Source: Megamonas funiformis | GTDB taxonomy: Bacteria; Bacillota; Negativicutes; Selenomonadales; Selenomonadaceae | Length of the DNA stretch: 64,000 bases | Reading direction: 5' to 3' | Assembly: GCF_010669225.1 (NCBI RefSeq) | Contig: NZ_CP048627.1 | Span: forward strand, 1,625,292 to 1,689,291 | Shown here: positions 55,331 through 64,000 of the stretch, piece by piece | How the letters are laid out: the number at the start of each line of letters is the position of its first letter | Numbering within the stretch: the stretch's first letter is position 1 | Notes under the pieces: model-generated | What the model was told of the DNA's origin: nothing | The model's input: only the letters and a program-made list of their open reading frames with translations | The model's database searches: none | Position numbers and translations under genes: made by a program

Positions 55331-56137
55331 ATGAGAAATTATGTTGTAACTTTTGCTAAGTCGTTAGTTGTTGGTTCTACCATGCTAGTTCCTGGTGTTA
55401 GTGGCGGTTCTATGGCTATGATACTTGGGATTTATACTAAATTAATTTCTTCTGTAAGTTCATTCATGAAAAATAAATTTAGAAATTCTCTTTTTTTAAC
55501 TATATTTTTAGCAGGTTCTTTAATAGGTATTGTTTCTTTTTCTAAACCTATTTTGCATTTAATTGAAACTTATCCTATGCCTATGCTTTATTTCTTTATG
55601 GGTGCTGTAGCAGGCAGTGTGCCTTTGATGTTTCGCGAGGCTAAATTAACTAAATTTTCCTGGACAGTCCCTATATATGTCGCTATTGGCTTTTTAATTG
55701 TTCTCTTTTTTGAAATGTCTCCTATCAGTAATGTAACTACAAATGATGCTACTAATTGGTACACTTATTTATTATTAGTTGTCGCTGGTTTTATAGCTGC
55801 TATTGCACTTGTTTTACCAGGAATAAGCGTTTCTTATATGCTTTTATTGATGGGATTATATGATGAAACTATGCGTGCGGCTTCTGAATTTTATTTACCA
55901 TTTTTAATTCCATTAGGATTTGGTCTAGTTGTGGGTATTTTACTAACTACTAAATTATTAGAAAATCTTATGCAAAACTATCCTCAACCTACTTTTTTAA
56001 TTATCCTTGGATTCATTTTAGGTTCTATCTTGGAACTTTATCCAGGTATTCCGCAAAATGAAGAAATTTTTATCTGTGCTTTAACTTTGATTTTAGGATT
56101 TGGTATTATTAAATATATTTCTTCTAAAGATGTTTAA
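55331..56137 (+). CDS. DUF368 family membrane protein
   Basis: This is a polytopic membrane protein of 268 aa with about eight helices. It has DUF368 features: two similar halves with GSTMLVPGVSGGSMAMILGIY near the start and ALVLPGISVSYMLLLMGLYD in the second half. Members of this family have recently been linked to polyprenyl-phosphate (undecaprenyl phosphate) translocation, which would place it in envelope synthesis; this is family-level knowledge. The ATG at 55331 is used; a TTG four codons earlier sits too near the AAGGGG site. Confidence 0.87.
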   Translation: MRNYVVTFAKSLVVGSTMLVPGVSGGSMAMILGIYTKLISSVSSFMKNKFRNSLFLTIFLAGSLIGIVSFSKPILHLIETYPMPMLYFFMGAVAGSVPLMFREAKLTKFSWTVPIYVAIGFLIVLFFEMSPISNVTTNDATNWYTYLLLVVAGFIAAIALVLPGISVSYMLLLMGLYDETMRAASEFYLPFLIPLGFGLVVGILLTTKLLENLMQNYPQPTFLIILGFILGSILELYPGIPQNEEIFICALTLILGFGIIKYISSKDV

Positions 56138-56140
56138 ACA

Positions 56141-56176
56141 AAAACTAGCAGGTATTTATTTTACTTGCTAGTTTTT
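56141..56176 (+). terminator. Terminator after the DUF368 gene
   Basis: The stem AAAACTAGCA / TGCTAGTTTT is followed by TT and further T-rich sequence. Confidence 0.8.
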
Positions 56177-56312
56177 TCTTTTTATCTAAAAATATATTCA
56201 GCTTTTAAACATATTTACAATAAATAATTTTCTTCATGTATATAAATACTTTCTATTTTGTCTATAATGTTTTATAATATAATTTATATTTTACTAAGGA
56301 GGCTATTTTTTT

Positions 56313-57578
56313 ATGAAAGACGCTACTAAATGTTTACATTCTGGATACAGCCCTAAAAATACTGAACCTCGTGTCATGCCAATTGTGCAAAGCACTACAT
56401 ATGTTTATGACTCTACTGATGATGTTGCTGCTGTTTTTGATGAACCTACTAAATCTTTAATTTATTCTCGTTTTGCTAATCCTACAGTCATGGCTGTTGA
56501 AAATAAAATTGCTGACCTTGAAGGTGGCGTTGGTGCTATGTGTACTACTTCTGGTCAAGCTGCTAACTTACTTGCTATTTTAAATATCTGTAATGCTGGT
56601 GATAGCTTTATCTCCACTACTCAAATTTATGGTGGTACTGTAAATCTTTTCGCTTTCACTTTAAAAAAATTAGGTATTGAATGTATCTTTGTTGGTCATG
56701 ATGCTACTGATGAAGAAATTCATGCTGCTTTTAAGCCTAATACTAAAGCTGTTTTTGGTGAAACTTTAGCTAATCCTGCATTAACTGTTTTTGATATCGA
56801 ACGTTATGCAAATATCGCTCATGCTCATGGTGTTCCTTTGATTGTGGATAACACTTTTGCAACTCCTATCTTATGTAAACCATTTGAATTTGGTGCTGAT
56901 ATTGTTACTCATTCCACTAGTAAATATATGGACGGTCATGCACTTCAAATCGGTGGTGTAATCGTTGATAGCGGTAATTTCAATTGGGATAATGGTAATT
57001 TCCCTGAATTAGTAGAACCAGATCCATCTTATCACGGTCTTTCCTATACAAAAACTTATGGTAAACAAGCTTATATTTTAAAAGCTAGAATGCAGTTAAT
57101 GCGTGATTTCGGTTGCTATCCAGCTGCACATTCTGCATTTTTATTAAACTTAGGTTTAGAAACTTTACCTGTACGTATGAAACAATACTGCGAAAATGCT
57201 CTTACTGTTGCTAAATATTTAGAAAGCAATGATAAAGTAGAAAGCGTTATGTACCCTGCTCTTGAAAGCAATGAATCTTATCCTCTTGCTAAAAAATATT
57301 TAAAAGGCTGCAGTGGTGTTATCACTTTTGTAATCAAAGGTGGCAAAGAAAACGCTGTTAAATTCATGGACTCCTTAAAATTAGCTTCTAATGAAGTTCA
57401 TGTTGCCGATATTCGCACTTGTGTTCTTCACCCAGCAAGTGAAACACATCGTCAATTGACAGATGAACAACTCGAAGCAGCTGGTATTAATAGTGGTATG
57501 GTTCGTTTCTCTGTAGGTCTTGAAGATATCAATGATATTTTAGATGACTTAAAACAAGCTTTTGCTAATGTAAAATAA
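56313..57578 (+). CDS. metY: O-acetylhomoserine sulfhydrylase (Cys/Met PLP enzyme)
   Basis: This PLP enzyme of the cystathionine-gamma-synthase family has 421 aa, the length of MetY. It has the start TKCLHSGYSP, YSRFANPTV, the GVGAMCTTSGQAANLLAI phosphate region and the PLP lysine in THSTSKYMDGH (about 207). EVHVADIRTCVLHPASETHRQL near the C-terminus is typical of MetY. It probably makes homocysteine from O-acetylhomoserine and sulfide. Methionine gamma-lyase is a weaker alternative. A strong AGGAGG site and a following terminator suggest a single-gene unit. Confidence 0.9.
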   Translation: MKDATKCLHSGYSPKNTEPRVMPIVQSTTYVYDSTDDVAAVFDEPTKSLIYSRFANPTVMAVENKIADLEGGVGAMCTTSGQAANLLAILNICNAGDSFISTTQIYGGTVNLFAFTLKKLGIECIFVGHDATDEEIHAAFKPNTKAVFGETLANPALTVFDIERYANIAHAHGVPLIVDNTFATPILCKPFEFGADIVTHSTSKYMDGHALQIGGVIVDSGNFNWDNGNFPELVEPDPSYHGLSYTKTYGKQAYILKARMQLMRDFGCYPAAHSAFLLNLGLETLPVRMKQYCENALTVAKYLESNDKVESVMYPALESNESYPLAKKYLKGCSGVITFVIKGGKENAVKFMDSLKLASNEVHVADIRTCVLHPASETHRQLTDEQLEAAGINSGMVRFSVGLEDINDILDDLKQAFANVK

Positions 57579-57585
57579 TTTTTTA

Positions 57586-57618
57586 AAGGCATTTGTGTAA
57601 ACAAGTGCCTTTTTTATT
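57586..57618 (+). terminator. Terminator after metY
   Basis: The stem AAGGCATTTG / CAAGTGCCTT is followed by TTTTT. Confidence 0.85.
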
Positions 57619-57777
57619 TTCCTAATCATTTTTTAGTTTAAAACCTGAAATCCTTATAAATAAAGGATTTATAGAAAATCACCAAAAATCCTTAATCGCT
57701 GGTAAAAACTTATATAAATATTGATATTTCAACCTTTATAAACTATAATTATTTATAAAAGTATTAATTTTACTGGC
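57619..57777 (+). promoter_or_regulatory. Probable CRISPR leader
   Basis: This is an AT-rich, gene-free stretch directly before the first intact repeat. It contains the inverted repeat AAATCCTT / AAGGATTT near 57650-57672 and a second AAATCCTT copy. The degenerate repeat is at the far (right) end of the array, so this side should be the leader, with transcription to the right. Confidence 0.65.
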
Positions 57778-58918
57778 ATTTAACTTTAACAAGAGTTGTA
57801 TTTGAATAATATTCTCTTAGCACCACCTATAAAATCTGTTGGTATTTAACTTTAACAAGAGTTGTATTTGAATATATTATCCCGATATCGAATAGTTATT
57901 TTACTTAAAATTTAACTTTAACAAGAGTTGTATTTGAATTCTGGTGTTTTCTTTTTCCATGTTGTATCTGATTATTTAACTTTAACAAGAGTTGTATTTG
58001 AATTATGGCATACCTAGCCAAGAATTTACGAAGTTTTATTTAACTTTAACAAGAGTTGTATTTGAATATATGATTTTTAACTTTTTCTATTAAATCTTCA
58101 CATTTAACTTTAACAAGAGTTGTATTTGAATCCGACACCAGCACCAATATAATATTCATTTTTAAAAATTTAACTTTAACAAGAGTTGTATTTGAATAAA
58201 GTGGAGTGTTATTCAGAAAGAAATGAAATACAATTTAACTTTAACAAGAGTTGTATTTGAATTGTAATTATACATTTTTAGATTGTATAGAAAAAGCAAT
58301 TTAACTTTAACAAGAGTTGTATTTGAATATGTTATTAAAATCACAATTATTAATAATTACATTAATTTAACTTTAACAAGAGTTGTATTTGAATTCTGTT
58401 GTGTAAATAATAAAAGGATTTTGTATTGATTTAACTTTAACAAGAGTTGTATTTGAATTGACTAAGTAATACTACATCACCAACTTGACAGGCTATTTAA
58501 CTTTAACAAGAGTTGTATTTGAATACGGTGTTTTACCTAGTGCAGGGCCATTAGGTATATATTTAACTTTAACAAGAGTTGTATTTGAATGTTATCAGAT
58601 ACGTATTTTCCGCACAATAGCCAGTATTTAACTTTAACAAGAGTTGTATTTGAATTGTGAACGGGCAAAACTTGTTTGTATAGCTCGTTTAATTTAACTT
58701 TAACAAGAGTTGTATTTGAATGAATAAAAACCACTTGTATTTATAGCTTTTAACATATTTAACTTTAACAAGAGTTGTATTTGAATTTATCCTGTTCCAT
58801 TTAATCACTCCCTATTAACCAAATTTAACTTTAACAAGAGTTGTATTTGAATTTCCTAGTTTCATTAGCTACTTGCTCCTCCTCTTGCATTTAACTTTAA
58901 CAAGTGTTGTACAAAAAA
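57778..58918 (+). CRISPR. CRISPR array, 18 repeats and 17 spacers
   Basis: The repeats are 30 bases, starting ATTTAACTTTAAC and ending GTTGTATTTGAAT. Seventeen are identical, with starts at 57778, 57844, 57910, 57974, 58038, 58102, 58168, 58233, 58299, 58365, 58429, 58495, 58561, 58626, 58692, 58757 and 58823. The last (58889-58918) keeps the first half but is altered after AACAAG. Spacers are 34-36 bases. The repeat resembles those of type I-B systems in Clostridia and Fusobacteria (30 bases, ending in ATTTGAAT or ATTTAAAT). No cas gene lies in this window; both neighbours are metabolic genes. Confidence 0.97.
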
Positions 58919-58920
58919 AT

Positions 58921-58965
58921 AAAAGCTGTAACAAAGAGAATTTCTCAATGTTACAGCTTTTTTAC
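58921..58965. terminator. Bidirectional terminator between the CRISPR array and lysO
   Basis: A long stem (AAAAGCTGTAACA with TGTTACAGCTTTT, inner GAGAA/TTCTC) has T-rich flanks on both strands. It ends both array transcription and the exporter genes. Confidence 0.83.
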
Positions 58966-58970
58966 TAATT

Positions 58971-59570
58971 TTATAATGTGGAAAAGAAAAAGTTTATTAA
59001 AATTGGTACGGCTACTGAACATAATACACCATTAATTACAGATATAATAATAAATTCTTCACTACTATATTTTATAAGCATAGGCAAAGTGGAATCTTCG
59101 CTTGTTGCACCTGCTGCTCCTATAGCTGCAAATGTATTTAAATATTTTACTAAAACTGGAATCATCATAAAAGCGATAAATTCTCTCATCAAGCTACTCA
59201 AAAAGGCTATTGTGCCTATCTGTGCATTTGCTAGTGATTCAAGCATTACCCCTGATAAACTATACCAGCCCATAGATGCACCAATAGATAAACTATATAC
59301 CAAATTCATATCAAAAATATAACTGCAAATAAATCCGCCAAAAACAGACCCAATAATTACACCTATAGGAATCAATAATATTGTCAAATTATAATTTTTT
59401 ATTTTCTCAATTATTGATTCATTCATGCCCACGCTTATACCCACAGAAAACATCAATAAATATAAGACATAATCTGCTAATTCACTACATAAATCATGCC
59501 ACGTACTATCAAGTACAAATTGACCAAAAATAATTCCTAAAATTAATGCACATAATGCAATATAAACCAT
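58971..59570 (-). CDS. lysO: LysO-family lysine exporter, C-terminal part
   Basis: This membrane protein has 199 aa and about six helices. It has DYVLYLLMFSVGISVGMNESI and SIGASMGWYSLSGVMLESL, then FLSSLMREFIAFMMIPVL, which match the larger C-terminal portion of LysO (YbjE/DUF340). In E. coli LysO is one chain of about 300 aa; here the N-terminal quarter is a separate gene just upstream. The ATG lies behind AGAAGG. Two-gene versions exist in other Firmicutes, so this may be functional. Confidence 0.82.
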   Translation of the reverse strand: MVYIALCALILGIIFGQFVLDSTWHDLCSELADYVLYLLMFSVGISVGMNESIIEKIKNYNLTILLIPIGVIIGSVFGGFICSYIFDMNLVYSLSIGASMGWYSLSGVMLESLANAQIGTIAFLSSLMREFIAFMMIPVLVKYLNTFAAIGAAGATSEDSTLPMLIKYSSEEFIIISVINGVLCSVAVPILINFFFSTL

Positions 59571-59591
59571 CTACAAACCTTCTTTTACTAT

Positions 59592-59876
59592 TTAAATTTT
59601 TACAATAAATAATTTGCTAAAAATGTATACTATAATTACGGAAAATACTGTAGGAATTATAGCAAATACCAAACTTTGTAATCCCATGGTCAGCATCTTA
59701 TGTGCAAAATCTTCCATACTACCTAAATTTATTCCCATGATAAAAATAATTAAAGCTACTGCTATTAACTGTACCTTATTATTTAAATTTACCACAGCTA
59801 TTCGCCTATGTTCTTTCACTTTTAACAGGCTAAATCCTGCTATTACACCTAATACCATAATCAATGTTTCTACCAA
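59592..59876 (-). CDS. LysO-family lysine exporter, N-terminal part
   Basis: This protein has 94 aa with three helices. It has VLGVIAGFSLL, NLNNKVQLIAVALIIFIMGINLGSM and an FSVIIVYIFSKLF end, matching the N-terminal part of LysO. I prefer the TTG at 59876 because AAGGAG lies 8 bases before it; a GTG three codons upstream touches the site. The stop is 21 bases before the start of the C-terminal part, in a different reading context with its own ribosome site, so this is a split gene pair and not a simple frameshift. Confidence 0.75.
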   Translation of the reverse strand: MVETLIMVLGVIAGFSLLKVKEHRRIAVVNLNNKVQLIAVALIIFIMGINLGSMEDFAHKMLTMGLQSLVFAIIPTVFSVIIVYIFSKLFIVKI

Positions 59877-59902
59877 AAAATTCACTCCTTAAATTCGTAT
59901 AT

Positions 59903-61588
59903 TTAATTATTTAATCTATATAAATTTAATCTTACATCTAAATATACTTCAAAAGTTCTTGGCCATGGGAAAAATACATCAACCTGCAAATTGCGAATAG
60001 TCAAGTCAAATACTCCCTCTGGTGTTTGCACTTTAAAAGGCATTTTAAAAACTTCACTATTATTTAATTGATTTGCTCTCTTTTGCATATCAGATTGTAG
60101 TAATTTATTCATCCAAATATAATTATGTTCCATATCCAAATCATTTACATTTTCATAACCATGATTTTTCAAGGTAATATTCATTACATCAATCACTTCT
60201 TTTAGATAATAATAATCTTCTAGAAATCTCTCATAATTTATATTTAAACGATTATACTCTACAGCAAGCATATCATTTGTTGTATTAAATGTTGGTCTTA
60301 TCGCCTTATAAATAACAGCATTCGCCAGTGCCGTACCAATGGAATTACTAGCTGTATTCCAACCAGCATAAGAAGTTAATTCATTAATCGGCACAGCTTC
60401 TTTTAATAATGTAGGAAATAATACTTCGTTTGCTGAAAAATGCTTACTTAAATCAACTAAAGCGACTTTTTTACCTTGCTCTAAATATTTTTTTATCTTT
60501 AATGCAGATTGTCTCTGTATAGACATATTTTCATCATTACCAATAAAAACATATAAAATCAAGCCAGCTTCTTGTGGTGAATTTACTTTTTTAGCATTTG
60601 CCATCACTAATTTTTCTTCTACTGTAGAGCCTACTGAGCCTGCCATAAACGGCATAACTGTACGCATAGCTTTCTCATCATTATACTCTACATATACTTT
60701 AGGTTGATAATTTGTCTTTGTCTGCACAAAATTAGCTAATAGTGATAAAGCCACCTCATCTGCGCCTTTAGTTATCATCACAACATCATTACTAATACCT
60801 AAAGAATGCACATAATTTATAAGACTTTTCTTCTCCATATTTGGTATGCCAAAATCTTCACCATCATCTTGACCAATCACTAATTTTGTTATGATGCCTT
60901 TTTTAGCTAGATTTATTAATTCTTTATTTAAAGCTGTATTGCGTCTAAATAAATCTAAATAAATATCTAAGTCTTCTTGTTTTATATCTTCTTTTAAATC
61001 TGCCAATAATTTTATATCATCTTCATTTTCAAAAATACTTATCTCATCAATAAGACGAGATATTTTTATCATTTTTTTACTATCACTTTCTAAAGTTGGC
61101 GGTGGTGTTATCCTTGGCAAAACATTAAAAGCATAAATTGGTTTATCTTTCGCTTTTGTTTTCAAATCACGCATAAAATTTAATAAAATTTGCGACTCAT
61201 CTTGTTTCGTCCCTGACTCACGTGAAGCTAATAAACCTCCATGCAATAATTGGTCAATAGACACAATTACCCCATCTGATTTATCAATATTATCCATCAA
61301 CCATTTTTGTATTTTTTTTGTATCGCCTTCTTTAGTATAATAATCCATTATCTCTGACGGCGGTGTTATAATCTGTACGCCTGCCATCTTTCCTGCATCT
61401 ACCACCATCTTTTGACATGGTGGTCTTGTATCTAACGGTATCAAAATCAATTTATATTTATAGTTTTGTTGCAATTCCACAGATACAGCAGGAGGTAGTT
61501 GAATAAAATTCATGTAATAAACAATCATTAAAGTTACTGCTATAATTGATAATAACCATTTTTGTTTTATATATGATTTAAATTTCAT
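59903..61588 (-). CDS. DUF4127 family protein
   Basis: This protein has 561 aa. An N-terminal membrane anchor or signal (about 12-30) is followed by the family motifs LILIPLDTRPPCQKMV, SIDQLLHGGLLASRESG, FNVLPRITPPPT, GQDDGEDFGIPN and TKGADEVALSLLANF. The family is widespread in Firmicutes and of unknown enzymatic function. The motifs look catalytic (Asp, Arg, His rich). It lies 18 bases upstream of the lysO pair in the same direction, so the three genes may be co-transcribed. Confidence 0.85.
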   Translation of the reverse strand: MKFKSYIKQKWLLSIIAVTLMIVYYMNFIQLPPAVSVELQQNYKYKLILIPLDTRPPCQKMVVDAGKMAGVQIITPPSEIMDYYTKEGDTKKIQKWLMDNIDKSDGVIVSIDQLLHGGLLASRESGTKQDESQILLNFMRDLKTKAKDKPIYAFNVLPRITPPPTLESDSKKMIKISRLIDEISIFENEDDIKLLADLKEDIKQEDLDIYLDLFRRNTALNKELINLAKKGIITKLVIGQDDGEDFGIPNMEKKSLINYVHSLGISNDVVMITKGADEVALSLLANFVQTKTNYQPKVYVEYNDEKAMRTVMPFMAGSVGSTVEEKLVMANAKKVNSPQEAGLILYVFIGNDENMSIQRQSALKIKKYLEQGKKVALVDLSKHFSANEVLFPTLLKEAVPINELTSYAGWNTASNSIGTALANAVIYKAIRPTFNTTNDMLAVEYNRLNINYERFLEDYYYLKEVIDVMNITLKNHGYENVNDLDMEHNYIWMNKLLQSDMQKRANQLNNSEVFKMPFKVQTPEGVFDLTIRNLQVDVFFPWPRTFEVYLDVRLNLYRLNN

Positions 61589-61746
61589 TTTTTACTTCTC
61601 CATAGATATTTATTACATTTTAAAAAATATATAAATTAGTGTCAAATGAATATCTTGTAAAATACTTTGCTATAAAAATAGTATTAGTATATAATATTGA
61701 TATACTAAATATATCATGGCTTATTTTAAAATATTAAGGTGATTTT

Positions 61747-62013
61747 ATGAATAACAAAGTAACTGTAGAAATTTTGGGAGTAAAATATCCTCTCCGCTAT
61801 TCTAAAGATAGTGATATCAATGACATTCAAGAAGCTGCTAAAATAGTAGATGAAAATATTCGTCTTATGACTAAACAAAACCAATATTTGCCACCAGATA
61901 GAGTAGCAGTATTGACGGCACTTCAAATAGCTGAACAATTAATTCGTTTGAAAAAAGATTATAATGAATTTTGGGATATTCTTGATGAAAATCGCTCTAA
62001 TAAACATAAATAA
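61747..62013 (+). CDS. zapA: Cell division protein ZapA
   Basis: This FtsZ-ring associated protein has 88 aa. It has the N-terminal KVTVEILGVKYPLR, then DINDIQEAAKIVDENIRLM, and the C-terminal coiled-coil helix with VLTALQIAEQLIRLKKDY. The ATG follows AAGGTG. Its place ahead of a U32 peptidase gene is common in Firmicutes. Confidence 0.9.
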   Translation: MNNKVTVEILGVKYPLRYSKDSDINDIQEAAKIVDENIRLMTKQNQYLPPDRVAVLTALQIAEQLIRLKKDYNEFWDILDENRSNKHK

Positions 62014-62128
62014 GCTAAAAAATAACATGAAGACATACACTAATGGTAGGCATTTTAATGGCACTACCATTTATTTTTTATACTCTGTGTATTATAATAA
62101 GCTAAGAAAATAACTGGAGGAAAATATT

Positions 62129-64000
62129 TTGATAGAATTATTAGCCCCTGCTGGAAGTATGGAAGCATTAAAAGCCGCTGTAGAAAGTGGTGCTGATGCT
62201 ATTTATCTTTCAGGCAAAATGTTCGGTGCAAGAGCTTATGCCAATAATTTTGATGAACAAGGCTTAAAAGAAGCCATTGAATTTGCTCATTTACGCAATG
62301 TAAAAATCCATGTAACTGTAAATACTTTAGTAGACAATTCTGAAATACCTGCACTTGCAGATTATTTTCGTTTTCTTTATGAAATAGGTGCTGATGCTGT
62401 ACTCGTTCAAGATTTAGGTGCTGCACGTTTGGCTCAACTTGTAGCTCCTGATTTACCATTACACGCTAGTACACAAATGACAGTGAATAATTTAGCTGGT
62501 GTTCTTGCTCTTCAAGAACTTGGTTTTTCACGTGTCGTTTTATCTCGTGAAGTAACATTAAAAGATATTATTCATATCTGCCGTAATAGCGATGTAGAAA
62601 TTGAAGTTTTCGCTCATGGTGCCTTATGTGTATGCTATTCCGGTCAATGCTTAATGAGTAGTATGATTGGTGGCAGAAGTGGTAACCGTGGTCGCTGTGC
62701 TCAACCATGTCGTCTACCTTATACTTTAGTTGATAAAAATAATAACAATGTTTTAAAAGATGCTGGACAATATTTATTGAGTCCTCGCGACATGAATACA
62801 CTTGAATTAATTCCTGAATTTATCGAAGCTGGTGTCGTTTCTTTAAAACTTGAAGGACGCATGAAAAAACCAGAATATGTAGCTGTCGTTGTTGACGCTT
62901 ACCGCCAAAAAATCAACTCTTATTATAGCCATACAGAACTTCAAGAAGATATTCAAAAAAATCTTTCTCAAATATTCAATCGTGATTTTACTACTGCTTA
63001 TTTAGAGAAAAAACAAGGTAAATTCATGATGAGCGATAAACGACCAAACAATCGTGGTCGCCTCGTAGGTAGAGTAATTCGTTATGATGATAATAAACGT
63101 CAAGCTATCATGAAACTCACTGATGATGTAAATATCGGTGATACTATTGATTTCTGGGTAAAAGTCGGCGGTCGTGTAAGTACTAATGTATCTAAAATCA
63201 TCTATAAAAATAAAGAAATAACTTCTGCTAGTGCTGGCATGGAAGTCATCATTCCTGTACCAAATCGCGTACACCCACATGACCGTATATTTAAAGTTTT
63301 TGATGCTAATCTCATGCAAAAAGCTCGCAGTTATTATACTAGTGCTTCACCAATACGCAAAATAAATTTAAATATCGAAGCTATTGCTAAACTCAATGAG
63401 CCTTTTATATTAAAAGCTACTGATGAAGATGGTTATAGTGCTCAAATAACTAGTGATTTCCTTGTGGAAACAGCTCTAAAACGCGCTATGGATAAATCAA
63501 CAGTGCAAAAACAGATGGAACGTTTAGGCAATACTATTTATCAATTAGAAAATTTATCTTGCACTATTGATGAAAATGTCATTGTGCCTATGAGCGTCAT
63601 GAATGATACTCGTCGCTTATTAATTGAAAAATTAATGTCCATGCGCCTTGAAGCTTATCATCGTCCACAGATTGCTAAAATTGATAATACTATTTGGCAA
63701 CAGGATTTAGCTTCCAAATCATTCAATCAAACAAATAAACCTCAACTTGTAGTCGCTGTTGATACTATTGCTAAAGTACAGACAGCTATTGATAATCAAG
63801 CAGATATTGTTTTATTCGGTGGCGAATCTTATAATCATCAATTCATCACTGCTGAAATGTATGCTGAAGCTACAAGACTTTGCCGTGAAGCTAATATTAA
63901 AATTGCTTTTGCTACACCTCGTATCATGCGCGATAATGAACAAACAGCTTTTACAAATTGGCTTACAAAAATAAAAGATATCGCTCCAGATATGATTTAT
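62129..64000 (+). CDS. Peptidase U32 family protein (runs off the window)
   Basis: This frame is open for 624 codons to the window edge, so the C-terminus is missing. It starts with TTG behind GGAGG: IELLAPAGSMEALKAAVESGADAIYL. The U32 signature lies at about residues 165-200: EVFAHGALCVCYSGQCLMSSMIGGRSGNRGRCAQPCRLPY, with clustered Cys. A DUF3656-like collagenase region should follow. U32 proteins include RlhA, which hydroxylates 23S rRNA, and TrhP, which hydroxylates tRNA; which role applies is not certain. A long antisense frame in this region is not a gene. Confidence 0.9.
   Translation, partial: MIELLAPAGSMEALKAAVESGADAIYLSGKMFGARAYANNFDEQGLKEAIEFAHLRNVKIHVTVNTLVDNSEIPALADYFRFLYEIGADAVLVQDLGAARLAQLVAPDLPLHASTQMTVNNLAGVLALQELGFSRVVLSREVTLKDIIHICRNSDVEIEVFAHGALCVCYSGQCLMSSMIGGRSGNRGRCAQPCRLPYTLVDKNNNNVLKDAGQYLLSPRDMNTLELIPEFIEAGVVSLKLEGRMKKPEYVAVVVDAYRQKINSYYSHTELQEDIQKNLSQIFNRDFTTAYLEKKQGKFMMSDKRPNNRGRLVGRVIRYDDNKRQAIMKLTDDVNIGDTIDFWVKVGGRVSTNVSKIIYKNKEITSASAGMEVIIPVPNRVHPHDRIFKVFDANLMQKARSYYTSASPIRKINLNIEAIAKLNEPFILKATDEDGYSAQITSDFLVETALKRAMDKSTVQKQMERLGNTIYQLENLSCTIDENVIVPMSVMNDTRRLLIEKLMSMRLEAYHRPQIAKIDNTIWQQDLASKSFNQTNKPQLVVAVDTIAKVQTAIDNQADIVLFGGESYNHQFITAEMYAEATRLCREANIKIAFATPRIMRDNEQTAFTNWLTKIKDIAPDMIY

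Noticed and set aside
58537-58734. A 65-codon frame inside the CRISPR array
   Set aside because: Its repeated peptide NSNTTLVKVK is the translation of the CRISPR repeat.
57778-58918. Possible self-targeting CRISPR spacers within the window
   Set aside because: I did not find a convincing spacer match to window sequence by eye. A full search could not be done, so no claim is made.
62199-63319. Several antisense frames in the last 2 kb
   Set aside because: They lie opposite a continuous U32 peptidase frame with a recognisable signature, and they lack ribosome sites and motifs.

Overview
ORGANISM. The DNA is AT-rich and comes from a diderm Firmicute of the class Negativicutes; Megamonas or a close relative is my best guess, from gene content and base composition and not from any search. 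It combines outer-membrane TonB-dependent receptors and two TonB-ExbB-ExbD motors with Firmicute-type genes (LrgAB, RpiR, OpuB/C, PTS, feoAB). TTG and GTG starts behind strong AGGAGG sites are common. LAYOUT. 1-5 kb: a TonB motor operon (exbB-exbD-tonB, minus strand) with a Fur box inside its promoter spacer, a class IV aminotransferase, a small unknown protein, and a Crp/Fnr regulator with an unknown partner. 4.8-6.7 kb: a FadR-type regulator with lrgA-lrgB. 6.7-7.7 kb: a decayed IS30-family element. 7.7-26.9 kb: a large cobalamin (B12) uptake region. It has two tandem minus-strand units, each with a TonB-dependent receptor and a complete BtuF-BtuC-BtuD-type ABC importer, plus a third receptor, a CbiR-like TIM-barrel protein, a membrane 4Fe-4S protein, a small Cys-rich protein and a CGGC-like protein. 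A second exbB-exbD-tonB set lies divergently on the plus strand. Four cobalamin riboswitches control the region, two of them in tandem ahead of the third receptor. 26.9-31.4 kb: an integrase fragment, a cupin behind a MerR-type promoter, alpha-glucan phosphorylase, and a NUDIX-TudS fusion. 31.4-38.1 kb: an alpha-glucoside PTS, a 6-phospho-alpha-glucosidase, MarR, MFS and RpiR genes. 38.1-41.9 kb: a frameshifted YitT gene and an OpuC/OpuB-type osmolyte importer. 42.0-48.2 kb: an iron region with feoA, feoB, a FeoB-associated Cys-rich protein, a small membrane protein, two hydrophobic HMA-like proteins and an unusual P1B ATPase; this resembles ferrosome (iron-storage organelle) clusters. 48.2-57.6 kb: housekeeping genes (mnmA, rarA, dut, tRNA-Gly, tRNA-Cys, birA, coaX, dusB, a DUF368 protein, metY-like). 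57.8-58.9 kb: a CRISPR array of 18 repeats without cas genes in the window. 58.9-64 kb: a lysO-like exporter split over two genes, a DUF4127 protein, zapA and a U32 peptidase that runs off the end. HOW IT FITS TOGETHER. Two themes dominate, and both depend on envelope energisation. One TonB motor appears iron-controlled (Fur), the other B12-controlled (riboswitch). The B12 region has enough receptors and importers to take up several corrinoids and a candidate enzyme to remodel them. The iron region pairs Fur-controlled Fe2+ import with a candidate compartment for storing iron.
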